DNA from: CAYXLI01 sp964464925
GTDB lineage: Bacteria > Acidobacteriota > Terriglobia > Bryobacterales > Bryobacteraceae
Assembly: GCA_964464925.1 (NCBI GenBank)
Contig: CAYXLI010000006.1
Location: 1 to 64,000, forward strand
DNA length: 64,000 bases
Direction of reading: 5' to 3'
The position numbers and the translations under genes were made by a program. Positions 8,245-16,626 of this stretch are shown one piece after another (position 1 is the stretch's first letter; each line of letters begins with the position of its first letter). Below the pieces are notes generated by a model. It was given only the letters and a program-made list of their open reading frames with translations. It did not search any database and had not been told where the DNA came from.

Positions 8245-10260
8245 ATGGCGCGAGGAGGGTGGTTGCCAGATTGGTGGGAGGATCTTCAGGCGAGGCCCGG
8301 CCGCGTGGAGAGTTCGCTGCGAATGGTGTTCGCAACGATCGTGGTGCTGGTCGCGATGATGGTTCTACAAGTGCCGAATGTTGCTTTTGCGTTATATGTC
8401 ATTTTCATTATCAGCAATGAGAACCCCGCTCTGAGTTTTCGCCTTGGCGCCGCTTCGCTACTGGCCGTGGCTCTGGCGCTCTCGATTTCTTTGGGAGTCG
8501 TGATTTTGACCGACAACGATCCGGTCGCGCGCGTAGTTACGCTCGCGGCGATGACGTTCTTGGCAGGCATGATCACGGTGACAACGACCGTGCCGGCGCT
8601 GGGTCCGATCTTCGGACTTATTGCCGGAGTTGCGCTTCATTTATGGGAGAACCACGCTCCCGCGGATAGGGTGGTGAAGGCCAATCTTTGGCTGCTCGCC
8701 GGGTTCGCAACAGGGATTGCGGGCGCGGTTGCGACGTCATACCTATTTTCAATGCGCTCACCTGCCGATCGCTTGGCAGCTCAGGTGCGACTGAGGTACC
8801 GCGCTCTCGAGGCGTTGTTTGATGCATACGCCCGCGCCGATGCAACGGAAAATCAACGAAGAACCGCTGCTCAATCTGTCTCGCGGCTCGCAGCCGAAGG
8901 ACACCGTGGCGTGCTTAAATTGCACCGCCAGATCGCCGATCGTAATCTTTCGACCGGCAGTCTGCCGCAGGCTGTTCAGCAGCATATCATCGCGATCACA
9001 GAGCTAATGGACCACTCAGCGGCGTTTGGCCTCCAGGCAGTGTGCCCAGATCACGATCTTCAATCGCGTTGTAGACTCATTTCGCAACAGTGCGCCCATC
9101 TCGCGCGCGAGCTCCGGTCCGATCCGAAAATCTTTTCAAGAAACGGAGACTCCATTCCGCGCACACATCTTGAACGGGTGGAAGTGATTCTGAACTCCAT
9201 CGGAACGATTCCCACTAGTAGCGACAAGGATCGAGAAATTGCTCCGTTGCCGCCTAGACACACTCCATTATTGATTCCCGGCGCTGGTTCAAATATCACG
9301 AACGTGGCTTTTGCGCTCAAGATCAGTCTGTGCGCGACGCTTTGTTACATCATCTATCACGCCATCGACTGGCCGGGCATCTCAACTTCCGTAACGACAG
9401 TCATGATCACCGGATTGGTCACGACAGGGGCGATGAAACAGAAGCTGACATTCAGGCTTTTAGGGGCCATTGTGGGCGGGCTAATACTGGGACTTGGAAC
9501 GGAAGTGTTTCTGTTTCCCGTAATCGATTCGATCACGTCCTTGGTGATTGTGGTTGGGACGGTTGCATTTCTGTCCGCATGGATCGCAGCAGGGCCGCGT
9601 TTTAACTATGTTGGGATCCAAATTGCCTTTGCCTTTTATATCGTGGCGCTTGCGGGATTTACGACGCCAACCGAGTTGGCGCCGGCCCGCGATCGGCTTG
9701 CGGGAATCATGCTGGCCGTCATCGTTATGTGGTTTGTCTTCGATCGGATTTGGCCAGTCCGTACGACTTCAGAAATGCGCCGCGTGGTGGCCTCGGTCCT
9801 GAAAGACGCCTCGCGCGTCGTAGCCTTGATGGATAACCGACTGCCGCGCGAGGCCTATGCAAGAGAATCCGAGATATTGCGGGATCGATTGGCAAAAGGC
9901 CTCTCGACGGTCCGAACGCTGAATGAAGCTGCGCAGTACGAGTTCGGTTCCGACCGCGATGGCCACATACGCACTGCCGGCAAGCTGATGCAGATGTCAA
10001 TGACCGCCGTGGCATTGGTGTGGAATCACGTCGCAATTCTCGATGAACTTCACGAAGACAATTCAAAGAGCCATCCCGGGTTAGCACACCTGCGCCGGAC
10101 GGTCAGGGAAGGTCTCGATTCGATTGCCAATGCGATCGAGAAAGAGTATTCGATGGAAACGCAGCCCCTCGTGGCGGGCGAATCCAGTTCCGAATACGAG
10201 AGGTTAACAATTTTGAGGTTCAACGAACTTCAATCGTCTGCGGCTGCCTTTGATTCGTAG
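8245..10260 (+). CDS. FUSC-family inner membrane exporter (MdtO/SdsQ-like)
   Basis: A 671-residue inner membrane protein with two blocks of membrane helices (about residues 25-175 and 350-510), each followed by a large cytoplasmic helical region. This is the duplicated layout of the fusaric-acid/aromatic-acid exporter superfamily (AaeB, MdtO). It begins four bases after the adaptor, preceded by GAGGTGA. With the adaptor, the YtcA-like protein and the TolC-like factor it forms a complete mdtNOP-like set. Family members export aromatic acids or arylsulphonates; the substrate here is an inference only. Confidence 0.85.
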   Translation: MARGGWLPDWWEDLQARPGRVESSLRMVFATIVVLVAMMVLQVPNVAFALYVIFIISNENPALSFRLGAASLLAVALALSISLGVVILTDNDPVARVVTLAAMTFLAGMITVTTTVPALGPIFGLIAGVALHLWENHAPADRVVKANLWLLAGFATGIAGAVATSYLFSMRSPADRLAAQVRLRYRALEALFDAYARADATENQRRTAAQSVSRLAAEGHRGVLKLHRQIADRNLSTGSLPQAVQQHIIAITELMDHSAAFGLQAVCPDHDLQSRCRLISQQCAHLARELRSDPKIFSRNGDSIPRTHLERVEVILNSIGTIPTSSDKDREIAPLPPRHTPLLIPGAGSNITNVAFALKISLCATLCYIIYHAIDWPGISTSVTTVMITGLVTTGAMKQKLTFRLLGAIVGGLILGLGTEVFLFPVIDSITSLVIVVGTVAFLSAWIAAGPRFNYVGIQIAFAFYIVALAGFTTPTELAPARDRLAGIMLAVIVMWFVFDRIWPVRTTSEMRRVVASVLKDASRVVALMDNRLPREAYARESEILRDRLAKGLSTVRTLNEAAQYEFGSDRDGHIRTAGKLMQMSMTAVALVWNHVAILDELHEDNSKSHPGLAHLRRTVREGLDSIANAIEKEYSMETQPLVAGESSSEYERLTILRFNELQSSAAAFDS

Positions 10261-10346
10261 TGGCGACGCCGCTATGTTTTCCGGTTCAAACCCTCTTAAA
10301 GTCTCCAACGAGATTGTTCAGTGTGAAAGCTAAAGGAGATTGGAAA

Positions 10347-10962
10347 ATGAAAATCGTAATGCGTCCCGTGATTCTGGTCGCTGGGTTGGCGGCTTTACCC
10401 CTCGTTCTTCTTGATCATTTCAAGCTACTCGAACCGGCTGAGTGGGTTAAGACGAACGAATTAGGCGATCCCCAAAAAATGGGTCCTTGTGGTGGAGATC
10501 CACGCGGTAACGGAAGCTTGCTGATCAATGCCTCTACGAAAATTAGCGGTGGATCAAAGCTTTATCTGAAGATTCAAGAGACCGTTTTTCACTCCGGCCA
10601 CTATCGCGTGGCGCTGGCCGTCAATTCACGAACAGATCTGCCGCCCGATCCGGTCGTCACTGAAAGATGGACCGAGGTAGGCCCGTTCTCGACTTGGGCG
10701 CAAGTCCAAAGCCCTCCACAGATCCAGTACTCGTTGACGGCCTGTTTCCGCACTACGCCAAACCGGGCGAGCCGTCGTCGAAACGGGTCGATCCGAACAC
10801 AGTGTTGCAGGTGATTCAGTTCATGGCCGATCACCCATACAACGTTCCCGGCGGGTATTCGTATCATCACTGCGCTGCTCTTCAGATAACTGCAGATCCA
10901 TCGAAGCCCATAGACAGCAGATGGCTGGCGACGACGGCGGCCCGCCGAAAAGTGACCAAATG
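10347..10962 (+). pseudogene. frameshifted LPMO-like (polysaccharide monooxygenase-like) secreted protein
   Basis: ATG 10347 has a strong AAAGGAG site. The signal peptide is followed by HFKLLEPAEW, where His24 would be the first residue of the mature protein and the N-terminal ligand of a copper histidine brace. SGHYRVALA supplies a second candidate His. After PPQI the frame is lost by what looks like a one-base deletion near 10724. The continuation (PVLVDGLFPHYAKPGEP, then VIQFMADHPYNVPGGYSYHH) is in the next frame. A second lesion near 10770-10800 removes the short segment that in relatives as I remember them holds a Cys pair. Two separate lesions make a sequencing error unlikely. It resembles the acidobacterial SCE4755-type monooxygenase-like family. 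Confidence 0.75.
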
Positions 10963-11061
10963 GTCGAGTCGCTCACTCTCTCGATCCCAAATCCACCGGT
11001 GTACGCCCGATTCTCCTTCGCATTATCGCGACTGTGAAACCAACCGCAGGAGGTCTTTGTA

Positions 11062-11448
11062 ATGTTCCCGCAACTCGTCCGATTCAGCGACCTTGCCCTG
11101 CTCCTGCTTCGATTGATGGTCGGTCTCGTCTTCGTGACCAGTGGCTATGGCCATCTGAGGAATCCCGACGCGCGATCGAAAAGTATCGAGATGTCCAAGG
11201 GCTTCACGGTTTTTCTCGGCGTCGCGGAGGGCGCCGGCGGAATGGGAGTCGCCTTTGGGGTGCTCACTCAACTTGCCGCGTTCGGACTGATCGCCATCAT
11301 GCTTGGAGCGATCGAGAAGAAGATCCGCTCCTGGCACACAGGATTCTGGGGAGAGAAGGCCTACGGCTGGCACTACGACTTGATCTTCATATTGATCAAT
11401 TTCGTGATCGCCTCCGTCGATGGCGGACGATATGTTCTGCTGAAATGA
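11062..11448 (+). CDS. DoxX-like four-helix membrane protein
   Basis: A small membrane protein of 128 residues with four predicted helices. It has the DoxX pattern: LLRLMVGLVFVTSGYGHLRNP in helix one, then GVAEGAGGMGVAFGVLTQLAA, and a final helix ending in DGGRYVLLK. DoxX proteins are linked to redox or thiol stress functions in some bacteria, but the biochemical role is generally unsettled. AGGAGGT lies 7-8 bases before the ATG. It follows the broken LPMO-like gene closely and may once have shared its transcript. Confidence 0.8.
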   Translation: MFPQLVRFSDLALLLLRLMVGLVFVTSGYGHLRNPDARSKSIEMSKGFTVFLGVAEGAGGMGVAFGVLTQLAAFGLIAIMLGAIEKKIRSWHTGFWGEKAYGWHYDLIFILINFVIASVDGGRYVLLK

Positions 11449-12030
11449 AGGCCTGGTTGCGTTCGCACAGCCGGCAAAACACGCTTTTCGATGACGCGCA
11501 CGCTGAAATTCGTCGCCCTTGGTCATTGTCGTCATATTGCGCTCGAATGAGTTCTTGGCATAGCCCATGAGAAGCCCTTCAGGCCGGCGGAAATAAAAAA
11601 GCCGATGTGCCGATTGGACCTACGATGTGCCCCATTTTCCTATTCGAACGAGTCTTGAACATGACTCTGCTGTTCCGTCCTTGTTTCCTGGCGCACAGCT
11701 TCGGGCCAATTCCGGCGTCCTGCGGTCCGCGGAGGTTCTGCTTCGCCGGGCGGCGCCCCCCAGGTGCTGGCTCCCCCCAGCCGGCGGATACGCCTCCGGG
11801 TGAGAGAGCGCCGTTTGAGAGCAACTCTAACCACAAATCGGGTCGATCTGGTCGTGTACAGATTTTGTACAAACTGGCTGAGATTCCTGCGAACCCGGCG
11901 AATCCTGCGTTCGTCCGTTGAGCAACTTAAAGGAAACGCGAGAGGGCGGAAAATACGGGTTCGGTTTCCGTTATCCCTTGGAACTGAACAGGTCTCGGTG
12001 GGGAACAACTTTGATTTTGAAATATGCTAT
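11449..12030. other. intergenic stretch, no gene called
   Basis: I see no convincing coding frame on either strand and no tRNA or insertion sequence ends. The open frames present have arginine- and proline-rich translations typical of non-coding GC-rich DNA. The right end becomes AT-rich (TTGATTTTGAAATATGCTAT) and must contain the promoter of the toxin-antitoxin operon. Confidence 0.5.
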
Positions 12031-12053
12031 ATTGTGTACGCAGAGTACACAAT
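12031..12053 (+). promoter_or_regulatory. perfect palindromic operator of the toxin-antitoxin operon
   Basis: ATTGTGTAC and GTACACAAT form a perfect nine-base inverted repeat around the spacer GCAGA. The repeat ends at the base before the antitoxin ATG, and an AT-rich stretch with -10-like TATGCT/TATATT lies at its left edge. Phd/YefM antitoxins commonly repress their own operon by binding such palindromes, so this is the likely autoregulatory site. Its position touching the start codon implies that binding would cover the transcription start, or that the message is nearly leaderless. Confidence 0.75.
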
Positions 12054-12332
12054 ATGGAAACGGAAAAGATTGGCATAAGGGAGTTCCGCGAGAACCTCGC
12101 GGGGTACTTGGAAGGCGGGAAGCCCCTTACTATTACCCGTCATGGCGAAACACTCGGCTTCTTTATTCCCGCACAAAAAAAGAGCCGCAAGGCAGAAATC
12201 GAAGCCATGCGCGCCGCTGCCAAGGATCTCGACTTTATGATTGCGGAATGGGGTACATCCGAGGATGAGCTCATGCGGGAATACAAGGAGATCCGGCGCA
12301 CCAGCCGCGAGAAGAGGCGGAACTCGAAGTAG
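12054..12332 (+). CDS. Phd/YefM-family antitoxin
   Basis: A 92-residue protein whose N-terminal half matches the Phd/YefM DNA-binding fold (IGIREFRENLAGYLEGGKPLTITRHGETLGFFIP). The C-terminal half is charged and helical and would wrap the toxin. The ATG at 12054 directly follows the operator palindrome; an upstream TTG-type start in the same frame (12024) would lie inside the operator and is rejected. The PIN toxin starts five bases after its stop. The protein should neutralise the toxin and autorepress the operon. Confidence 0.85.
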   Translation: METEKIGIREFRENLAGYLEGGKPLTITRHGETLGFFIPAQKKSRKAEIEAMRAAAKDLDFMIAEWGTSEDELMREYKEIRRTSREKRRNSK

Positions 12333-12337
12333 TTCGC

Positions 12338-12760
12338 ATGCCACGCAAAGCCCTCGTGCTCGATGCGAACATTTTGATTCGAGCCGTGCTGGGTCAGCGG
12401 GTACGGCGTATCCTCGAAGTCCACACTGAGAATATTTCGTTTTTCCTGCCCGAGACCGCGTATGCGGAAGCGGAGGAAAACCTGGCCGACTTGGTCGTGA
12501 AGCGTGGTGGCGATCCTTCCAAGGCGCTCGTCGCTCTGAAAGCCATGGCCACGTTGGTGACCATAGTGGGCGATGACCTCTGTCAGGACTTCGAAGCCGA
12601 AGCGCGAAAGCGGCTCGGCGCACGCGATCCGGAGGACTGGCCGATTCTGGCAGCCGCACTGGCTCTTGGGTGTTCGATCTGGACCGAAGACACCGACTTC
12701 TTTGGATGTGGCGTTGCCACTTGGACGTCCGGCAGCATCGACATCTTTCTAGCGCAGTAG
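12338..12760 (+). CDS. PIN-domain toxin (VapC-like RNase)
   Basis: A 140-residue PIN-domain protein. Asp9 in LVLDANILIRAV starts the acidic metal site, a conserved acidic helix (ETAYAEAEENL) follows, and the C-terminal DPEDWPILAAALALGCSIWTEDTDFFG supplies the remaining acidic residues. PIN toxins are Mg-dependent ribonucleases, often cutting tRNA. It is coupled to the Phd-type antitoxin upstream, completing a type II module. The substrate RNA cannot be inferred from the sequence. Confidence 0.85.
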   Translation: MPRKALVLDANILIRAVLGQRVRRILEVHTENISFFLPETAYAEAEENLADLVVKRGGDPSKALVALKAMATLVTIVGDDLCQDFEAEARKRLGARDPEDWPILAAALALGCSIWTEDTDFFGCGVATWTSGSIDIFLAQ

Positions 12761-13137
12761 GCCCGGCCTCGGGTTCTATTGCTGCGCTCCGGATTCACAA
12801 CAGCGCCATACATCAAGGTTTCTGGATTGAACGTCCGACGAGGACGCCCGGTACACGGTTACCATCATCATCGTTTCTCCCCCCTTGCCGCCGACCTTGA
12901 CGGGCAACGCTACGCTTGACGGCGTGACCGCCTGGCCGCGCCCTGCCTTCGTCTCCGCTCTGCTTTGTCGGTTCCCCCAAACGGATTCCGCTCTGCGAGT
13001 TCGTTCGCCGTGCTCACCGGAATCCGCCCGGTCTCCCCCCCAACAAAGCGCTCTGACTCACCGCTTCGGCTCTTGGGACCGTCCCCGCTTGCTTCTAGTT
13101 GCCCCGGTCAAGAGACGGGGCAGAAGGAGACAACGAA
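12761..13137. other. intergenic stretch between the PIN toxin and ssb
   Basis: No gene is supported here. The only notable element is the GAAGGAGA ribosome site at its right end, which serves the single-stranded DNA-binding protein gene. Several short pyrimidine-rich runs are present, but I found no clear terminator hairpin. Confidence 0.45.
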
Positions 13138-13497
13138 ATGTTCAACAACGTAACCTTGATCGGCTATCTCGGATGCGACGCCGAATCCCGTACCACCCGA
13201 AACAACTCGACGCTGACGGTGCTTTCACTCGCGACAAAGCGGATCTGGAAGAACCGCCAGACGGGAGAGCGCGAGTCGCAGACTACTTGGAATCGCTGCG
13301 TGACGTTTGGCCGGAGGGCCGAATACGCGGCCACGCTCACCAAAGGTGCCCACGTCCAGATTGTCGGCGAAATCCAGACGCGCAGTTTCGTCGGCAGAGA
13401 CGGCGCGAAGAAGTCCGTGACCGAGATCCGCGTGCACCGGATCGCGCGTCTCGATCGTACGTCGAAGACCGAATCCGCCGAGGAGGCCGCCGCATAG
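13138..13497 (+). CDS. ssb: single-stranded DNA-binding protein, short mobile-element type
   Basis: A 119-residue OB-fold protein. NNVTLIGYLGCDAESRTT, the aromatic SQTTWNRCVTFGRRAEYAATL and KGAHVQIVGEIQTRSF are the hallmark strands of bacterial SSB. It lacks the long glycine-rich linker and the acidic DDDIPF-type tail that recruits replication partners, ending instead in SAEEAAA. Such short versions are common on plasmids, phages and integrative elements. The start at ATG 13138 is supported by GAAGGAGA eight bases upstream. It is more likely an accessory SSB than the chromosome's replication SSB. Confidence 0.83.
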   Translation: MFNNVTLIGYLGCDAESRTTRNNSTLTVLSLATKRIWKNRQTGERESQTTWNRCVTFGRRAEYAATLTKGAHVQIVGEIQTRSFVGRDGAKKSVTEIRVHRIARLDRTSKTESAEEAAA

Positions 13498-14287
13498 GCA
13501 GCCTTTCCAACTGGGCGCTCGGAGTCGAGGCCGACCCGGCGGTGGGCGCGACGCACCTCGACTCCAATCGGGTTATGATCTGACCATGTGCCCCAATGGC
13601 GCCTGCCGACTCCGCCAGATTCCCGCTCTGACACGGCGACGATTCCGTGTACGAGTTACGTACGAGTGATGGTTTTTCTGGATCAACATGGCATTTTAGG
13701 CCATTGAAAACTCTGCAACTTACACATTCTGCGTGAGTTGTTCTTATCGTGGTTCGAATCCATGCCGGGGAGCCAAACTATTTCCCTCCGAACTTCAATT
13801 GCCTGTTGGTTGACGCCATCGGCCTTCCTCCACCTCGCAAGATATCCCCAGTTCCTGCATACATTTCCAGACGATTACGTTCTCCACTTCCGGGCGCGGA
13901 GAGTCGTTGCCGATGTTTCGGCGAGCCCTCTCCGCTGCCTGTTCGACTGAATTCTCCGTTTCTCCGGAGAGTGTCGCTACGCGGTTAACGCGTTTCGCGT
14001 CTCGATTTACACTTTTCGAACTCCCTGCTATGTTTACAGCGGAGGGTGTTTCGCACTCTCCAGCAGCCACTCGACAGCGGAACGACCGCAAGGCGGACTT
14101 TCGTTGTGGTGCCAATCCACAGCGAGGTGAATCGTCTTGGGCATCCCGACAGAAGATCTGCAAGTTATCGCCAGCATCCTTGCGACTGGCTACCTCCGCC
14201 ATCGCGACCAACTTCAGCGAGCGGCTTCACCACTTGACTGTTCCGAGACTTCGAGCCGTCGTGGACACGAGGTTAACGGCAACGAGA
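13498..14287. other. gene-poor stretch with a tRNA 3'-end fragment
   Basis: No protein-coding gene is convincing. An open frame from 13907 runs into the DUF2924 gene, but its first part has no protein-like pattern. The tRNA-like fragment at 13748-13775 is listed separately. A short direct repeat GTACGAGT occurs twice near 13648-13667. The stretch fits the debris of an integrated element. Confidence 0.45.
13748..13775 (+). repeat. tRNA 3'-end fragment (T-arm, acceptor strand and CCA), possible attachment-site remnant
   Basis: CGTGG-TTCGAAT-CCATG forms a valid five-pair T-arm with the canonical seven-base loop. It is followed by a seven-base acceptor strand CCGGGGA, a discriminator G and an encoded CCA. 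No matching 5' strand (TCCCCGG) or D/anticodon arms occur in the 80 bases upstream, so this is not a whole tRNA gene. Such fragments are left where integrases recombine into tRNA genes. The neighbouring short SSB, orphan DUF2924 gene and toxin-antitoxin pair fit that idea. It also resembles the dispersed repeat found at 16.5, 19.7 and 21.9 kb. Confidence 0.55.
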
Positions 14288-14548
14288 ATGGAGAACGACG
14301 TGGAGACCGCGATGCGGAAAGAGATTGACGAGCTGAGGGGGATGACAGTCGGCCAGCTCCGCGAGAAGCACCTTGGGGTGTTCGGCGAGGAGTCCCGATC
14401 GAATCACAAACAGTTCCTGTTTCGGAGGATCGCCTGGCGAATTCAGGCACTGGCCGAGGGTGGCCTCTCCGAGCGGGCACGCCGCCGCGCGCTGGAAATC
14501 GCCAATGATGCAGACCTGCGCATCCAGCCATCGAGTCCGCAAGAATAG
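14288..14548 (+). CDS. DUF2924 protein (recombinase-associated), orphan
   Basis: An 86-residue protein whose whole length matches the DUF2924 pattern: EIDELRGMTVGQLREKHLGVFG, then NHKQFLFRRIAWRIQALAEGGLSERARRRALEIANDADLR (given here as two motifs at about residues 10-32 and 40-78). In many genomes this family sits directly beside a large serine recombinase in phages or integrative elements. Here no recombinase follows, since a DinB-like gene begins within 84 bases. The start at ATG 14288 is chosen because homology begins there, although the frame is open further upstream. It probably survives from a decayed mobile element. Its biochemical role is unknown. Confidence 0.75.
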   Translation: MENDVETAMRKEIDELRGMTVGQLREKHLGVFGEESRSNHKQFLFRRIAWRIQALAEGGLSERARRRALEIANDADLRIQPSSPQE

Positions 14549-14631
14549 TGCATCTAGGTTACGGATGCCTGCATCTGAAAGGTTATTTGTAGAACGAAAC
14601 TTACTTAAACGTAGTTCGAAGAGCTACTGTT

Positions 14632-15192
14632 TTGGCACCTGACTTTGTTGAGATATTCAAGAATCTCGAAGAGCAGAAAGCAGATTTGCTCTCAGAGATC
14701 GAGCGCTGGCAGCCCGAACAATTGAATCATCGGCCAACCGCCACGGAATGGTCCGTCCTGGAAATGCTGGACCACCTTTGTAAAACAGAAATCGCCATAC
14801 TGTCAGCTGCGCGCGTTGGCTTAGGATCACCACATCGTATCGGAATCGGCGACAAGTTGCGAACGGCATTCCTGCAGAAGATCTTTAGTTCGGATCGTAG
14901 AGTGAAAGTTCCTGGAAGCGCTCGTGAAGTGTTGCCGGGCTCGGCCCTGGAGTTGGCAGAGATTCGTAAGCGTTGGAATGACAGTCGCGAGGAGTTGGAG
15001 AGCTTTGTCAATCGAGGCAATTCCGAGCTGTTGAACAAAGGGATTTTCAAGCATCCGGTCGGCGGCTGGATGGGGATGGAGCAAATCCTGACGTTTTTCT
15101 CTGCTCATCTGGTGCACCATCGATACCAATTGAGCAGAATAGCTCGCAGCGCCGCTGTAGGGCACGCAGGTAATAGCGAGGTTCCGGTGTAG
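14632..15192 (+). CDS. DinB-like four-helix bundle protein
   Basis: A 186-residue protein of the DinB/YfiT superfamily. The first helix is LLSEIERWQPEQLNHRPTAT, followed by the characteristic WSVLEMLDHLCKTE, where His would be a metal ligand, and a C-terminal HLVHHRYQLSRI with the remaining histidines. The three-His metal site suggests a thiol-dependent transferase or hydrolase of the bacillithiol/mycothiol type, but substrates cannot be predicted. The start is TTG 14632, and no better in-frame start is visible. It appears monocistronic. Confidence 0.75.
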   Translation: MAPDFVEIFKNLEEQKADLLSEIERWQPEQLNHRPTATEWSVLEMLDHLCKTEIAILSAARVGLGSPHRIGIGDKLRTAFLQKIFSSDRRVKVPGSAREVLPGSALELAEIRKRWNDSREELESFVNRGNSELLNKGIFKHPVGGWMGMEQILTFFSAHLVHHRYQLSRIARSAAVGHAGNSEVPV

Positions 15193-15434
15193 CTCCCCGG
15201 TTCTCGGGCCACTGACCGCCCGGTACGTGTGACGTCCGAGTGGCGTGTCATCCAAAGCGTCATCAAATTCGGCGATGCAGTATCGTTGCCTCTTTGGGGG
15301 CCTGCCTGACGGGGATGCAGTCCAAGGCTGCAGTTCGGCATCGTGACGCGCCAAAACTTGGTGATCGTTTCTTGCCCCGACATGGTGATAGCCGAACATT
15401 GATTTTTTCCGGCGAAGTAGCAAGGAGATTGCAG

Positions 15435-16160
15435 TTGGCTCGTAGCATGAGTAGGTTCCTAATTCTCGTTTTTGCGTTGCAAGCGGTATTTCCGGTTGAG
15501 GCGAGGGATGGCCCCGAAAAGGCTGACTCAGTGAGGAATGTTAAGCAACAGATTTTAGATCTCGCGCGGTCTTACATGGGCCAAGGTGATCCTGATCTCG
15601 CCAAGCAGCGGTCGCTGGACGCTCTTGTGCAGCAATTAATCGGCCTGTCTCCGCAGCCGCCGGTCAAGGATCGGTTGACGTACATACGCGGTGCCTGGAA
15701 ACAAGTCTGGGGCCCGTACGACTATCGCAACGGGAAGAGAGGCGTGGATCCCAATCTGGGTGTTAACGACATTTATCAAGTCGTTTTTGAGGACGGCTAC
15801 TACTACAATGTCGCTCCAAACTACGCGAAGGGGGACAGGAGAAAAGAGCGCATCGGGTTGCTGCGTGGAGTGTACAAACCTGACCGCCAGAACGAGAGCC
15901 TGCTTCGAGTCAGGTTCACCAATTTATACGGAGTAAAGATCCGTCCCAGGGACAAACAATTGTGGGAGCTCCCGGTACTGGCTGAATCGGGCCGACTGGA
16001 GAGCCGTTCCACGGTTCTTCCCACCTTTTTCGTGAAGCTGTTCTTCGGTGGAGGTGCACTCCGCGAAGTCTATACTGACCAGGACATGCGAATTCTTTAC
16101 GGATCCAACGGTAAAGACTTCTCCAAGGAGTACATTTACGTGATGACACGAGTAAACTAA
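15435..16160 (+). CDS. exported protein of unknown function (PAP/fibrillin-like pattern)
   Basis: About 241 residues with a signal peptide (FLILVFALQAVFPVEA). The mature part has the layout RGAWKQVWGPYDYRN, YQVVFEDGYYYNV, GLLRGVYKPD and RVRFTNLYG, an antiparallel barrel-like pattern that recalls PAP/fibrillin lipid-binding proteins. I do not recognise a family with certainty. TTG 15435 is chosen because AAGGAG lies seven bases before it; ATG 15447 is the alternative and gives the same mature protein. No operon partner is visible. Confidence 0.6.
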   Translation: MARSMSRFLILVFALQAVFPVEARDGPEKADSVRNVKQQILDLARSYMGQGDPDLAKQRSLDALVQQLIGLSPQPPVKDRLTYIRGAWKQVWGPYDYRNGKRGVDPNLGVNDIYQVVFEDGYYYNVAPNYAKGDRRKERIGLLRGVYKPDRQNESLLRVRFTNLYGVKIRPRDKQLWELPVLAESGRLESRSTVLPTFFVKLFFGGGALREVYTDQDMRILYGSNGKDFSKEYIYVMTRVN

Positions 16161-16626
16161 CGGAATGTTATCCCTGCACTTCTGAACATCGCGAAGATAC
16201 GCCAATCAGCGCGGCTTCAAACGAACCCATCGGAAACGCTCCCCAAGCTGAGTTCGGGGGCGCCCGGCGGATGCCGAGACGGCGCACTTGAAAGTGTAAA
16301 TTCAGAGTGTTCAAGTCAGCAAACCTCGGAACGCCAAGGCCTTCTATCCCTATCGAAGTTCGAGCACCATCCAGACCGGGTACCCAGGCTGAACGCTATG
16401 CCGACTCTCGACTGTATGCTCGCCTGCATAAAGGAGTTGACTCGGTTCGAGCAGATGGGGATTTACGCCGCAAGAGTTCGAATTGCGTCCAGTGTGGGGA
16501 GCCACTTCCCGCTAATCGTATCGGCCCATTGGTTACCCAGCCATCGAAGCTCCACGGGCCCACGAATCGCCGGGTAGGCTTATTGACGCATTCAATTGAC
16601 CGTGCGGCGGGGCGCCCAGCTCTTAA
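16161..16626. other. intergenic stretch between convergent genes
   Basis: It lies between the end of the exported protein gene and the end of the minus-strand regulator gene. It holds repeat copy A at 16440-16515. I see no gene; the longest plus-strand frame (from 16307) overlaps the regulator antisense and has no family signature. Confidence 0.5.
16440..16515 (+). repeat. dispersed intergenic repeat, copy A
   Basis: This copy contains the exact core GCGTCCAGTGTGGGGAGCCA at 16486-16505, preceded by GTTCGAATT. About 40 bases further left is CTCGGTTCGA, which also occurs in copy C. Two more copies lie near 19.7 and 21.9 kb, all outside genes and all in plus orientation. Confidence 0.7.

Noticed and set aside
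11449..12030. Coding frames on both strands after the DoxX gene
   Set aside because: The translations are Arg/Pro-rich with no motifs and no ribosome sites; they look like chance open frames in GC-rich DNA.
13748..13775. A complete tRNA gene
   Set aside because: The T-arm and CCA end are excellent, but no pairing acceptor 5' strand, D-arm or anticodon arm can be found upstream.
13907..14548. A 213-residue protein covering the DUF2924 gene
   Set aside because: The first 127 codons lack protein-like pattern; family similarity begins at the ATG at 14288.
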